Of a stretch of DNA of 64,000 nt, positions 8,156-16,971 are shown one piece after another. The DNA comes from Pseudomonas sp. Leaf48. Its GTDB lineage: Bacteria > Pseudomonadota > Gammaproteobacteria > Pseudomonadales > Pseudomonadaceae. Both the position numbers and the translations under genes were made by a program. Positions within the stretch are counted from its first letter, which is position 1, and the number at the start of each line of letters is the position of its first letter. The stretch is from positions 124,001-188,000 of the forward strand of contig NZ_LMLH01000030.1 of assembly GCF_001421885.1 (NCBI RefSeq), read 5' to 3'. Below the pieces are notes generated by a model, which saw only the letters and a list, made by a program, of their open reading frames with translations, was not told the DNA's origin and did no database searches.

Positions 8156-8303
8156 CCCTCACCCTAACCCTCTCCCGGAGGGAGAGGGGACTGATCCGGG
8201 ATTGCTTACGAACTATTGCGACCTGTGATACCGAGTCGAACTCAAATTTTGATGAGTCCCCAATCGGCTCCCTCTCCCTCCGGGAGAGGGCTGGGGTGAG
8301 GGG
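8156..8303. repeat. Inverted pair of CCCTCACCC..GGGAGAGGG elements
   Basis: The left copy (CCCTCACCCTAACCCTCTCC and following) is itself palindromic around CCCGGAGGGAGAGGG. It recurs in inverted orientation at 8270-8303 (CCCTCTCCCTCCGGGAGAGG, then GGGGTGAGGG). About 75 bases lie between them. The pair lies between convergent genes. It is a repeat family different from the GTGGGAGC type seen elsewhere in this window. Confidence 0.8.
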
Positions 8304-8319
8304 CGGTTTTGACGAGCGA

Positions 8320-9561
8320 TCAAGAACCTGAATTCAACCACTCCAAAATCCCCAACCCCGCAGCCCGCCCACTGGCAAAGCACGCAGTCAGCAAATACCC
8401 CCCGGTCGGCGCTTCCCAATCCAGCATCTCCCCCGCGCAAAACACCCCAGGCATCTGCTTGAGCATCAAACGCTCATCCATCGACTCAAACAACACACCA
8501 CCGGCGCTGCTGATAGCTTCGTCCAGCGGACGGGTTTTCATCAGTGTTACCGGCAAGGCCTTGATCGCTTTGGCCAGCAGGCCTGGATCGGCAAAGGCTT
8601 CGGCCGCTGTCAGCTCGCGCAAAAGCGCCGCCTTCACCCCATCAATACCCAACTGACTGTGCAGATGCTTGGCCATCGAGCGTGAACCCCGAGGTTTGCT
8701 CAACGCAGTCTGGATCTTATCCACAGGCCGGCCCGGTAGCAGGTCCAGATGAATGGTCGCCGAGCCATGTTGGTTGATGGCTTCGCGGATCGGCGCCGAC
8801 AGGGCGTAGATCAAACTGCCTTCGATACCCGTTGCGGTAATCACGCATTCGCCCAGCCGTGGCACGTCGTCATTGAGGCCGATGGCGATGTTTTTCAGTG
8901 GGGCACCGGCGAATTTGCTGACCATCAATTCGCTCCAGGCTTGCACCTCGAAGCCGCAATTGCTCGGTTGCAAGGGCGCTAGTCCTACACCGTGTTGCTC
9001 CAGGGGCAGCATCCACGCGCCGTCCGAGCCCAGGCGTGACCAACTGCCGCCGCCGAGGGCGAGCAGGGTGGCATCGGGATGTAAGGTCTTTTCGCCCTCG
9101 GGGCTGTCGATACGCAGTGCGCCGTGGGCATCCCAGCCGAGCCAGCGGTGACGGGTGTGGATAACTACGCCGCTGTCGCGCAGGCGTTTGAGCCAGGCGC
9201 GCAGCAGAGGCGCTGCTTTCATGTCGGTGGGAAACACCCGGCCGGAGCTACCGATAAAAGTGTCGATGCCCAGGTCGTGAATCCACTGGCACAGGGCATC
9301 GGCACCGAAGCCACGCAGCAGTGGGGCAATGTGCGGCGCGCGTTCGGCGTAACGCGAGAGAAAGGCCGGGTAGGCTTCGGAATGAGTGATGTTCATGCCG
9401 CCGACGCCGGCCAGCAGGAACTTGCGTCCGACCGAGGGCATGCCGTCATACAGATCGACCTTGACCCCGGCCTGGCTCAACACCTCGGCGGCCATCAGGC
9501 CGGCGGGGCCGCCGCCGATGATGGCGACATGGGCGGGAGAAGAGGTCGGGGCTTGAGTCAT
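8320..9561 (-). CDS. FAD/NAD(P)-dependent oxidoreductase of the YhiN/HI0933-like family
   Basis: The product has 413 residues. The N-terminal dinucleotide-binding motif is IIGGGPAGLMAAEVL, and GRKFLLAGVGGMNITHSE is the signature of HI0933/YhiN flavoproteins. A second FAD contact is LLALGGGSWSRLG, and a C-terminal GVFCAGEMLDWEAPTGGY closes the FAD site. The family binds FAD, but its reaction is not known. A GTG three codons upstream is in frame; I prefer the ATG. Confidence 0.88.
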   Translation of the reverse strand: MTQAPTSSPAHVAIIGGGPAGLMAAEVLSQAGVKVDLYDGMPSVGRKFLLAGVGGMNITHSEAYPAFLSRYAERAPHIAPLLRGFGADALCQWIHDLGIDTFIGSSGRVFPTDMKAAPLLRAWLKRLRDSGVVIHTRHRWLGWDAHGALRIDSPEGEKTLHPDATLLALGGGSWSRLGSDGAWMLPLEQHGVGLAPLQPSNCGFEVQAWSELMVSKFAGAPLKNIAIGLNDDVPRLGECVITATGIEGSLIYALSAPIREAINQHGSATIHLDLLPGRPVDKIQTALSKPRGSRSMAKHLHSQLGIDGVKAALLRELTAAEAFADPGLLAKAIKALPVTLMKTRPLDEAISSAGGVLFESMDERLMLKQMPGVFCAGEMLDWEAPTGGYLLTACFASGRAAGLGILEWLNSGS

Positions 9562-9616
9562 GGCTTGCACTGCGGTCTGGCGAGATAAGCCGGATATTCT
9601 AGCAGCCCGGATCCCT

Positions 9617-9640
9617 GTAGGAGCGAGCCTGCTCGCGAAG
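9617..9640. repeat. Single REP-like palindrome (GTAGGAGCGAGCCTGCTCGC)
   Basis: One copy of the GTAGGAGCGAGC..GCTCGCGAAG palindrome lies upstream of the flavoprotein gene. No inverted partner is visible nearby. Confidence 0.7.
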
Positions 9641-9782
9641 ATATACCCGTCACATTAGCGTTGGCTTACACACTTACGTCATAGCGGAGCCCGGAGCAAG
9701 TTGATGAATTTGAGACTGGTTAAAAAACAGCCAGCGCCCTGTAGCCTGCAGATGGCGTGGTCTGTAGTCCCTTTCACTCATG

Positions 9783-9827
9783 TTATCCACAGGCCGTTCC
9801 ACAGGCATTGTGGGTAAAGCATCCACA
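9783..9827. other. Cluster of DnaA-box-like sequences
   Basis: TTATCCACA (9783-9791) is a perfect match to the DnaA-box consensus. TGTGGGTAA (9809-9817) is the reverse complement of TTACCCACA, one base off. GCATCCACA (9819-9827) is two bases off. All lie in 45 bases just beyond the stop of the deacetylase gene. This may be a minor DnaA-binding or titration site. Isolated TTATCCACA copies also occur inside genes nearby, so chance is possible. Confidence 0.3.
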
Positions 9828-9829
9828 GA

Positions 9830-10753
9830 TCAATGACAGCCTGATGACTGCCAGACCCGTTGCGCACTGTGATGCAGGATGCCATGGCGGCGCGCCAGGG
9901 CATGGCGGTCCTTGCTGTAACCACCGCCGATCACGCCGACCACCGGGATATCGCGCCCCAGGCAATGGCGCATCACGCTTTCATCGCGGGCGGCAACACC
10001 TTCGTCGGTCAGCTTCAGATAACCGAGGGCATCGTCCTTGTGCACATCGACCCCGGCGTCATACAACACCAGGTCGGGTTGGTAGAGCGGCAGCAGATAG
10101 TTGAGCGCATCGTCCACCACTTTCAGGTAGTCGGCGTCACCCATGCCATTGGGCAGCGGGATGTCCCAGTCGCTTTCGGCTTTGCGTGCGGGAAAATTCT
10201 TTTCGCAGTGCAGGGAAACGGTTACGGCCTCCGGGGTGTTGTGCAGTATCCGTGCAGTCCCGTCGCCCTGATGCACGTCGCAATCGAAGATCAGCACGCG
10301 GTTGACCCGGCCGCTTTGCAGCAGGTAATGGCTGATCACCGCCAGGTCATTGAAGATGCAGAACCCGGCCGGATAGTCGTAATGCGCGTGGTGGGTACCG
10401 CCGGCCAGATGACAGGCCAGGCCATGCTCAAGCGCTTGTTCGGCCGCCAGCAATGAGCCGCCGACTGCACGCACGGTGCGCCGGGCCAGGGCTTCGCTCC
10501 AGGGTAAACCGAGGCGTCGCTGGTCTTCGCGGGACAGGTCGCCACTCATGTAGCGTTCGATATACGAAGGGTCATGGGCCAGAGCTAGTATCTCGGCAGG
10601 GCAGAGTTGTGGACGCAACAGATCGGCGTCCCGGGTCAGGCCGCTGTCCACCAGGTGATCGCGCAACAGGCGAAACTTGTCCATGGGGAAGCGGTGATCA
10701 GCCGGGAACTCGGGGCTGTAGTCTTCGTGATAGATCAGCGGTAGCGGCATCAT
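9830..10753 (-). CDS. Histone-deacetylase-family protein
   Basis: This protein of 307 residues has the arginase/deacetylase fold of bacterial HDAC-like amidohydrolases. The catalytic dyad is GGTHHAHYDYPAGFCIFND. The zinc ligands are in DCDVHQGDGT and in DAGVDVHKDDALG, and the tyrosine-bearing GGGYSKD motif is present near the C-terminus. Family members remove acyl groups from lysines, polyamines or acetoin-pathway substrates; the substrate here is not predictable. I chose the first of two adjacent ATG codons at 10753. The gene is divergent from a GNAT acetyltransferase, an opposite chemistry, though a link is only speculative. Confidence 0.9.
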   Translation of the reverse strand: MMPLPLIYHEDYSPEFPADHRFPMDKFRLLRDHLVDSGLTRDADLLRPQLCPAEILALAHDPSYIERYMSGDLSREDQRRLGLPWSEALARRTVRAVGGSLLAAEQALEHGLACHLAGGTHHAHYDYPAGFCIFNDLAVISHYLLQSGRVNRVLIFDCDVHQGDGTARILHNTPEAVTVSLHCEKNFPARKAESDWDIPLPNGMGDADYLKVVDDALNYLLPLYQPDLVLYDAGVDVHKDDALGYLKLTDEGVAARDESVMRHCLGRDIPVVGVIGGGYSKDRHALARRHGILHHSAQRVWQSSGCH

Positions 10754-10824
10754 GATTTCGTGTATGAATGATCGAATGATCCTACCAGCGATGTAGACTC
10801 GCGGCATGGAAAGAAGGGGGCACG

Positions 10825-11394
10825 ATGGAGCCGATACTGGAACTCGAGAGCGCGAGGCTGCTGATGCGGCAATGGCGCGACGAAGATTTGCCCGAGTTTG
10901 CGGCGATGTGCGCCGATCCGCAGGTGATGCGTTATTTTCCAGCGCCTTTGAGCCGACTGGAAAGTGCTGCTTTGATCGGGCGTATTCGTGGGCATTTTGC
11001 AGAGCATGGTTTTGGCTTCTGGGCGCTGGAGCGCAAGGACACCGGCCAGTTCATCGGGTTGACCGGGCTGGCCGTGGTGGGTTTTGATGCGCCCTTTGTC
11101 CCGGCCACTGAAATCGGCTGGCGCCTGGCTCGCGAGCACTGGGGCCTGGGGTATGCCAGTGAAGCCGCGTGGACCGCTCTGCGTTGCGGGTTTGATCGCC
11201 TGCCGCTGAAGGAAATCGTAGCCTTCACCACGCAAACCAATTTGCCGTCGGAGAAGGTCATGCAAGCCATCGGCATGCACCATGCCCCGGCGGACGACTT
11301 CGACCATCCGCGACTCGACCCCGATCATCCCTTGCGCCGGCATGTGCTGTATCGCATCAGCCGTGAACAATGGCTGCAAACCTTGCATGGATAA
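10825..11394 (+). CDS. GNAT-family N-acetyltransferase (RimJ/RimL type)
   Basis: The product has 189 residues. The N-terminus LELESARLLMRQWRDEDLP is typical of the Acetyltransf_3 group related to RimJ/RimL. The acetyl-CoA site is EIGWRLAREHWGLGYASEA, with the Q/R-x-x-G-x-G/A loop appearing as HWGLGYA. A late motif TNLPSEKVMQAIGMHH matches the N-S-x-x-V-x-E-K-x-G-F pattern of the family. Targets of this group include ribosomal proteins, amino acids and antibiotics. The specific substrate is unknown. Confidence 0.88.
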   Translation: MEPILELESARLLMRQWRDEDLPEFAAMCADPQVMRYFPAPLSRLESAALIGRIRGHFAEHGFGFWALERKDTGQFIGLTGLAVVGFDAPFVPATEIGWRLAREHWGLGYASEAAWTALRCGFDRLPLKEIVAFTTQTNLPSEKVMQAIGMHHAPADDFDHPRLDPDHPLRRHVLYRISREQWLQTLHG

Positions 11395-11497
11395 GCTGGC
11401 CCGGACGTTTACAATGCCCCCATGGGCCCTGTCCCGAAACTGAATCGACCGTCGCAGCCAAGACTGCGCGGCAATGTGTTGCGTGAGGAGAGTCTGA

Positions 11498-12367
11498 ATG
11501 AGCCAAGTGTTGGAAGATCTGGTTGACCTGCTGACTCTGGAACCGATCGAAGAGAACCTGTTTCGTGGTCGCAGCCAGGACCTGGGTTTTCGCCAATTGT
11601 TCGGCGGACAGGTACTCGGCCAATCGCTGTCGGCAGCCAGTCAGACGGTGGAAGAGGCGCGTCATGTGCATTCGATGCATGGTTACTTTTTGCGTCCTGG
11701 CGACGCCGGTTTGCCGGTGGTTTACCAGGTTGACCGGGTGCGCGACGGTGGCAGCTTCAGTACGCGCCGGGTGACTGCGATCCAGAAAGGCCATCCGATC
11801 TTCACCTGCAGCGCCTCGTTCCAGTATGACGAAGAAGGCTTCCAGCACCAGACCGATATGCCGCAAGTGGTCGGTCCGGAAAACCTGCCTTCGGAGTTGG
11901 AGATCACCCAGCAACGTGCGCACCTGATCCCCGAAAAAATGCGCGAAAAGCTGCTGTGCCCAAAACCGATCGAATTCCGACCGGTGACCGAGAACGATCC
12001 CTACAACCCGCTGCCGTGCGACCCGATCAAGTACGTCTGGTTTCGCGCCGATGGCGCCCTGGCCGACTCGCCGGCGCTGCACAAGTATCTTCTGGCCTAT
12101 GCGTCGGACTTCGGTCTGTTGGTCACATCGATGCAGCCCCATGGCAAAACAGTGTGGAACAAGGACATGCAGGTCGCCAGCCTCGATCACGCCCTGTGGT
12201 TCCACGCCGATCTGCGTGCTGACGACTGGCTGCTGTACGCCATGGACAGCCCGTGGGCCGGCAACTCGCGTGGGTTCTCCCGCGGCAGCGTGTACAACCG
12301 CGCCGGGCAACTGGTGGCATCGGTCACCCAGGAAGGGCTGATCCGTCACCGCAAGGACTGGGCGTGA
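11498..12367 (+). CDS. tesB: Acyl-CoA thioesterase II
   Basis: This 289-residue protein is full length for TesB (E. coli form about 286). It is a double-hotdog thioesterase that hydrolyses medium- and long-chain acyl-CoA to free acid and CoA. Recognisable blocks are ENLFRGRSQDLGFRQLFGGQ, VHSMHGYFLRPGD, SLDHALWFHAD and DDWLLYAMDSPWAGNSRG, ending in a Q-E-G-L-I-R motif. A GTGAGGAGAG ribosome-binding region precedes the start. The stop codon overlaps the GTG start of the following HAD gene (GTGA), so the two are translationally coupled. Confidence 0.95.
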   Translation: MSQVLEDLVDLLTLEPIEENLFRGRSQDLGFRQLFGGQVLGQSLSAASQTVEEARHVHSMHGYFLRPGDAGLPVVYQVDRVRDGGSFSTRRVTAIQKGHPIFTCSASFQYDEEGFQHQTDMPQVVGPENLPSELEITQQRAHLIPEKMREKLLCPKPIEFRPVTENDPYNPLPCDPIKYVWFRADGALADSPALHKYLLAYASDFGLLVTSMQPHGKTVWNKDMQVASLDHALWFHADLRADDWLLYAMDSPWAGNSRGFSRGSVYNRAGQLVASVTQEGLIRHRKDWA

Positions 12368-12957
12368 GCCTGGCCGAGGTGCGTCACTGGGTGTTCGACA
12401 TGGACGGCACCCTGACCGTGGCGGTGCATGATTTCGCGGCGATTCGCGTGGCGTTGGCGATTCCTGCCGAGGACGACATCCTGACCCACCTCGCCGCGCT
12501 GCCGGCCGAGGAAGCCGCCGCCAAGCACGCCTGGTTGCTCGAGCATGAACGGGATCTGGCGCTGGGTTCGAAGCCGGCGCCGGGGGCGGTAGAGTTGGTG
12601 CGTGAACTGGCCGGGCGCGGTTATCGCCTGGGCATCCTTACGCGCAATGCCCGTGAGCTGGCGCACGTCACGCTTGAGGCCATCGGCCTGGCCGACTGCT
12701 TTGCGGTGGAGGATGTGCTGGGCCGCGATGAAGCACCGCCCAAACCACATCCCGGTGGCTTGCTGAAACTGGCTGAAGCCTGGAAGGTGCCGGCCAGCGA
12801 GATGGTGATGGTCGGTGACTATCGCTTTGATCTCGATTGCGGGCGAGCGGCGGGGGCGCGAACAGTGCTGGTGAATCTGCCGGATAATCCATGGCCGGAA
12901 TTGACTGACTGGCATGCGGCGGATTGTGTCGAGTTACGGCAGATGCTCTTGGCTTGA
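12364..12957 (+). CDS. HAD-family hydrolase (phosphatase)
   Basis: The product has 197 residues from a GTG start that overlaps the tesB stop. Motif I is FDMDGTLT with both catalytic aspartates, motif II is LTRNA, and motif IV is GDYRFDLDCGRAAGA. The lysine region is KPHPGG. The cap is a small helical insertion, as in phosphoglycolate phosphatase-like enzymes. The substrate is probably a small phosphorylated metabolite. Coupling to tesB suggests co-expression, not necessarily a shared pathway. Confidence 0.88.
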   Translation: MSLAEVRHWVFDMDGTLTVAVHDFAAIRVALAIPAEDDILTHLAALPAEEAAAKHAWLLEHERDLALGSKPAPGAVELVRELAGRGYRLGILTRNARELAHVTLEAIGLADCFAVEDVLGRDEAPPKPHPGGLLKLAEAWKVPASEMVMVGDYRFDLDCGRAAGARTVLVNLPDNPWPELTDWHAADCVELRQMLLA

Positions 12958-12979
12958 GGGCATTGTTGTCTGCTCTGAT

Positions 12980-13045
12980 GCCTTCGCGAGCAAGCCCACA
13001 GTTGATCGCATTCTCCCTGTGGGAGCGGGCTTGCTCGCGAAGGCG
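12980..13045. repeat. REP pair, inverted (GCCTTCGCGAGCAAGCCC / complement)
   Basis: GCCTTCGCGAGCAAGCCCAC is followed 18 bases later by its complement GTGGGAGCGGGCTTGCTCGC with GAAGGC. The left copy has lost the bases equivalent to GCTCC. It lies between convergent genes. Confidence 0.8.
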
Positions 13046-13066
13046 CCCGATCAGACAACACAAAAC

Positions 13067-14026
13067 TCACTGCCCAAACAACGCCATCTGCCCCTGCGGT
13101 GAACTGAACATCCCATCCCCTTCATGCCCGACCCCGGGCACTTCGATCAGTTGCTGGTTCAATCCGGTTGGGGAAAGGCGCTTCAGATAGTCGAAGTAAT
13201 TGCGCCCGCGGGCCAGTCGATTCGGGCCCTGGGCCAGGGCCTCGCACCCCTTGTCCAGCGCTGGATGGTTCGGGTCGTTGTCTTGCTGCCCCAACAGGTA
13301 AACGACGTCTCGCGTGAGGTACTTTTCCTGCAGCTGCGCGGCAGTTCGTCCTTCGGCGTAGGCAGGCAAATCCGCCAATCCGTACTTCCAGCGATTGAAC
13401 TGTGGGCAACCGGCGTGGCTGAACACTACAGGGCGGCGTTCATCGAACCAGGCGTAAGAGGACGGGTTGGCAATCACGTAACGCAGCTGCACGCCGGCCG
13501 CTTGCAGGGCCGGCTGATCGTGGCCGAGCAGCGCGTATCGCTGAACCACCTGGGCGCCACCAGAGTGACCGGCGATGACGATCTGTTTCACATCGGGAAA
13601 CTGCTGGCGATCGCCAAGGCGCGCGATGATTTCATCGAGTGCTGCGTAGGAACTGAGGGGGAATGGACCTGTGGATAAGCCGCCGGCCATCCACTCGTTG
13701 CCTTGCCAGCGCAGTACTGTATCAGCCACCGGGTGTGCTGCAACGTCGAGTTCGTTGACAAACTGCGGAGCGATCACCAGGGTCGTCGCGCTTTGCCCAC
13801 CCAGCTCAGCGGCCCGCTCGGCGCTGTGCAAATAGGTTTGGGCATTGCGCAAACGGCCGTGAAGGATGACAAGCACCCGCTCGATTCTGGCCGGGGCCGG
13901 GCTGATGCCAACGACCATTTCACCTTCTTTCAACAGCAGGCGTCCGGGACTGAGTTCTTCGACCCCATGCTCGGCCGCCTGGGTACTTGTGCAAGTGATC
14001 AACAACACCAACAACCAATTTTTCAT
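13067..14026 (-). CDS. Exported alpha/beta hydrolase
   Basis: This protein of 319 residues has an N-terminal signal peptide (MKNWLLVLLITCTSTQAAEH, likely cut after TQA). The rest shows an alpha/beta-hydrolase pattern. A strand and oxyanion-hole region read VLVILHGRLRNAQTYL, the nucleophile elbow is IAGHSGGAQ, and a C-terminal histidine lies in PGVGHEGDGMF. It should act in the periplasm or outside the cell, but the ester or peptide substrate is unknown. Its start codon abuts the stop of the upstream metallopeptidase gene with no spacer, so the two are almost certainly co-transcribed. Confidence 0.82.
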   Translation of the reverse strand: MKNWLLVLLITCTSTQAAEHGVEELSPGRLLLKEGEMVVGISPAPARIERVLVILHGRLRNAQTYLHSAERAAELGGQSATTLVIAPQFVNELDVAAHPVADTVLRWQGNEWMAGGLSTGPFPLSSYAALDEIIARLGDRQQFPDVKQIVIAGHSGGAQVVQRYALLGHDQPALQAAGVQLRYVIANPSSYAWFDERRPVVFSHAGCPQFNRWKYGLADLPAYAEGRTAAQLQEKYLTRDVVYLLGQQDNDPNHPALDKGCEALAQGPNRLARGRNYFDYLKRLSPTGLNQQLIEVPGVGHEGDGMFSSPQGQMALFGQ

Positions 14027-14920
14027 CTACAGATTTTTCGCCGCAAAGGTATCGCACTGGCTTACCTGGCCCTGGGCGAAACCGGTTTTGAACCAGCGCA
14101 CCCGTTGCGCCGATGTACCGTGGGTGAATGAGTCTGGCACTACGCGGCCCTGACCCCGTTGTTGCAAGCGGTCATCGCCGATGGCGTTGGCCGCGTTGAG
14201 GGCTTCTTCGATGTCGCCCGGTTCCAGCCAGTTCAGGCGTTTCTGCGCATTGTTGGCCCAGACTCCGGCCAGGCAATCAGCTTGCAGTTCCTGGCGGACC
14301 AGCAAACCGCCGTCTCCTTCCATCTGCCGTCCCTGTTGGCGCGCTGCCTGAATTTTTGCCGAAACGCCAAGCAAGGTCTGCACATGGTGCCCGACTTCGT
14401 GAGCGATCACGTAGGCCTGAGCGAAGTCACCCGCAGCGGAAAAGCGTTGGGACATCTCCTGGAAGAAACTCATGTCCAGATAGACCTTCTGGTCTGCCGG
14501 GCAATAAAACGGACCGGTTGCCGAAGTGGCCAGGCCACAGGCCGAGTTGACGCGATTGCTGAACAGCACCAGGGTCGGGTCCTTGTATTGGCGACCAGCC
14601 TGCTGGAATATCTGGCCCCAGGTGTCTTCGGTATCGCCCAGGATCGAGCGCACGAATTCCGCGCCCTCGTCAGTGGCCGGTGGCGCCTTGCCGGGCTGGT
14701 GGGTGGCGGGCGCAGATTGCTGTTCCATCTGCCCGGTCAGTTGTCCGAGGATTTGCATCGGGTCCTGTCCGGTGATCCAGCCGATGCCGACGATCAGCAC
14801 GATAGCCGTCAGGCTCAGACCCTTGCCGCCGCCAAAGCGCATGCCGCCACCGCCACCGCCGCCATCATCGCCACGGGCGTCGACCACGTTGTCGCTGCGC
14901 CGGCCTTTTTTCCATAGCAT
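14027..14920 (-). CDS. YpfJ-type neutral zinc metallopeptidase (copy 1)
   Basis: The product has 297 residues. An N-terminal MLWKKGRRSDNVVDARGDD is followed by a glycine-rich linker and one membrane segment (LSLTAIVLIVGIGWITG). The large extracytoplasmic domain carries the zinc motif AHEVGHH and the downstream QADCLAGVWANN typical of this family. The EFVRSILGDTEDTW and CGLATSATGPFYCP blocks are diagnostic of YpfJ proteins. I chose the ATG at 14920 because AGAGGA stands before it and paralogues start with the same MLW sequence. It is followed directly by the exported hydrolase gene and preceded by a paralogue. Function of the family is not established. Confidence 0.9.
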   Translation of the reverse strand: MLWKKGRRSDNVVDARGDDGGGGGGGMRFGGGKGLSLTAIVLIVGIGWITGQDPMQILGQLTGQMEQQSAPATHQPGKAPPATDEGAEFVRSILGDTEDTWGQIFQQAGRQYKDPTLVLFSNRVNSACGLATSATGPFYCPADQKVYLDMSFFQEMSQRFSAAGDFAQAYVIAHEVGHHVQTLLGVSAKIQAARQQGRQMEGDGGLLVRQELQADCLAGVWANNAQKRLNWLEPGDIEEALNAANAIGDDRLQQRGQGRVVPDSFTHGTSAQRVRWFKTGFAQGQVSQCDTFAAKNL

Positions 14921-15055
14921 GTGCGAATCCTCTTTTGAACCGGGTAAAGAACCGTGCGCTGAGTGTTGCTGCTCAGCGTAAGCGGCGCCAGTCCGGTCGT
15001 CAGACATTGTTGAGGGGCACAGGTTCTGTACGGGGGTGAAGTTCTGGGTGCGCTA

Positions 15056-15895
15056 TTACAGTTCCTCGGCGTTAAAAGTGTCGCAGGTATCGATTTTCCC
15101 GCTGGTAAAACCTGCCTTGAACCAGTTTGTCCGTTGCTGCGACGTTCCATGGTTGAACGTTTCCGGGCGCACAGTCCTGTTGGCGGAACGCTGCAAGGAG
15201 TCATCGCCAAACGTAGCCGCGGCGTTCAATGCCGCGTCGATGTCTCCTGGCTCCAGCCAGTCGAGGCGTCGTTGCGCATGATGCGCCCAGACCCCTGCCA
15301 GGCAGTCGGCCTGCAGTTCCGCCCGGACCTCCAGACCACCATCACCGGTGACTCGCTGGCCATGGTTCAGCGCCTGCTCGAACGGGTCGGACATACCGAG
15401 TTCCAGTTGCACGTGATGGCCGACCTCGTGAGCGAGCACGTAGGCCTGGGCGAATTCACCGATCACGGCGTGCTGTTCGCCCATGATTCGAAAGAATTCC
15501 AGATCCAGATAGATCCGCTGATCTTGCGGGCAATAAAACGGCCCGGCACTGGAACCGGCAAAACCACAGGCCGAATTCACACTGTTGCTATAGAGGGTGA
15601 GGGTAGGCAGCGGGTAGCGTTGTGCGCTTTGGGAAAATAGTTGTGCCCAGGTGTCTTCGGTATCGCCCAATATCGACTGGACGAATTGCAACTGCGGATC
15701 ATCAAGCGTCTGTGAAGAAGGGGTAATTGATAGGTTGTTCGACGTTGTGTCCAGTGTCGAGTAAACACCCGCGCCTCCCAGCGTGGCGGTAATAGCCAAT
15801 GCGATGAAGGTCTGTTTCCCTGTGATTTTGCGGGCTTCCTTGCCCTCGCGAGTGTCGTTCACGTTGTCGCTGCGTCTTGCTCTGTTCCATAACAT
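15056..15895 (-). CDS. YpfJ-type neutral zinc metallopeptidase (copy 2)
   Basis: The product has 279 residues and is paralogous to the gene just downstream. It shares the start MLWNRARRSDNVND, the SILGDTEDTW block, CGFAGSSAGPFYCPQDQ, AHEVGHH and QADCLAGVWAHHAQRRLDW. The glycine-rich linker of copy 1 is replaced by a short polar segment, and the membrane helix is ITGKQTFIALAITATLGGAGV. GGAGA precedes the ATG at 15895. The pair arose by tandem duplication followed by marked divergence. All zinc-site residues are kept in both, so both are probably active. Confidence 0.88.
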   Translation of the reverse strand: MLWNRARRSDNVNDTREGKEARKITGKQTFIALAITATLGGAGVYSTLDTTSNNLSITPSSQTLDDPQLQFVQSILGDTEDTWAQLFSQSAQRYPLPTLTLYSNSVNSACGFAGSSAGPFYCPQDQRIYLDLEFFRIMGEQHAVIGEFAQAYVLAHEVGHHVQLELGMSDPFEQALNHGQRVTGDGGLEVRAELQADCLAGVWAHHAQRRLDWLEPGDIDAALNAAATFGDDSLQRSANRTVRPETFNHGTSQQRTNWFKAGFTSGKIDTCDTFNAEEL

Positions 15896-16071
15896 GTCTG
15901 CGGTTTCTCCATAGATGAAGGCGGTCACGCCTGCGTCCATGAATAACGCCGTTGGCAAATTTATGCCGGGCAAATATGTAAGGTCAGATTAATCCCGGCG
16001 CTAACCTGGTTCCGGATTTCGCATTTGCGCAGCTATATTTTAGAATCGACCAAAGTCTTCAGGAACGTCCC

Positions 16072-16848
16072 ATGGCTGGCAGTCAAATAGAGCGTGTTTT
16101 CAGCTTGCTGGAGAGTCTTGCCGGGGACCCGCAGGGGGTGCCGATGCAGACCCTGGCCGAACAACTGGAGATTCCCAAAAGCGCGACTCATCGTCTGCTC
16201 GCCGAGCTGATTCGTTTGGGTTACGTGCGCCAGAATCCGGAAAACCTGCGTTATCACTTGTCGACCAGACTGGTTGCCCTGGGTTTTCGCTATCTGGCCG
16301 GTAGCGGCGCCGATATCGTTCAGCCGGTGCTCGACCGTCTGGCTCGGGAAACCGGTGAACTGGTGCGCCTTGGCGTGACCCAGGGCGAGCGGCAAGTCTG
16401 GATCGCCAAATCCCAGGGCGCCCGCTCGGGCTTGCGTTACGATCCTGACATGGGGCGTGACGCGCCCTTGTTCTACACGGCTTCCGGGCATGCCTGGCTG
16501 GCTTGCATGAGTGATGCCCAGGCGTTGTCGCTGGTCGAGCGGCAAGCGGCTCAATTGCCTGCAGACGTGGGGCCGAATGCGCCACGCTCCAACATTGAAC
16601 TGCTGGAGCGCCTGCGAATGGCGCGGGAACAGGGATATGCCTGGGTCGAGGAAAGCTCTGCGGTGGGTACATCGGCGATCGCCGCGGTGGTGCGCCATCC
16701 ATTGAATGGGCGGGTAATTGGTGTGCTGAGCATCGCTGGCCCGAGCGCACGCATGCCCGGTGCACGGTTGCACGAGTTGGCACCGACCTTACTGGAGTAT
16801 GCCCAGGAGCTTTCGGCGGCAAGCCAGGCTTCGGAACTGTTCAGCTGA
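16072..16848 (+). CDS. IclR-family transcriptional regulator
   Basis: The product has 258 residues. The N-terminal winged helix-turn-helix spans about residues 1-65 (RVFSLLESLAGDPQGVPMQTL with the recognition helix IPKSATHRLLAELIRLGY). The C-terminal effector-binding domain contains LYTASGHAWLA and a GTSAIAAVVRHP block. Such regulators respond to small carbon compounds. It is followed 123 bases later by a DMT transporter gene on the same strand, a plausible target. Confidence 0.9.
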   Translation: MAGSQIERVFSLLESLAGDPQGVPMQTLAEQLEIPKSATHRLLAELIRLGYVRQNPENLRYHLSTRLVALGFRYLAGSGADIVQPVLDRLARETGELVRLGVTQGERQVWIAKSQGARSGLRYDPDMGRDAPLFYTASGHAWLACMSDAQALSLVERQAAQLPADVGPNAPRSNIELLERLRMAREQGYAWVEESSAVGTSAIAAVVRHPLNGRVIGVLSIAGPSARMPGARLHELAPTLLEYAQELSAASQASELFS

Positions 16849-16971
16849 ACGTTCTGTCGACTACAAGTAATGTTCGCTGTTCGCCCACTTTCTTCTGTTG
16901 TTCGTGTCATAAAGTGGAACCGGGTTCTAAATTATTAGAGCCTCGCCTCATTCTTAAAAAAGGACCTCGTC

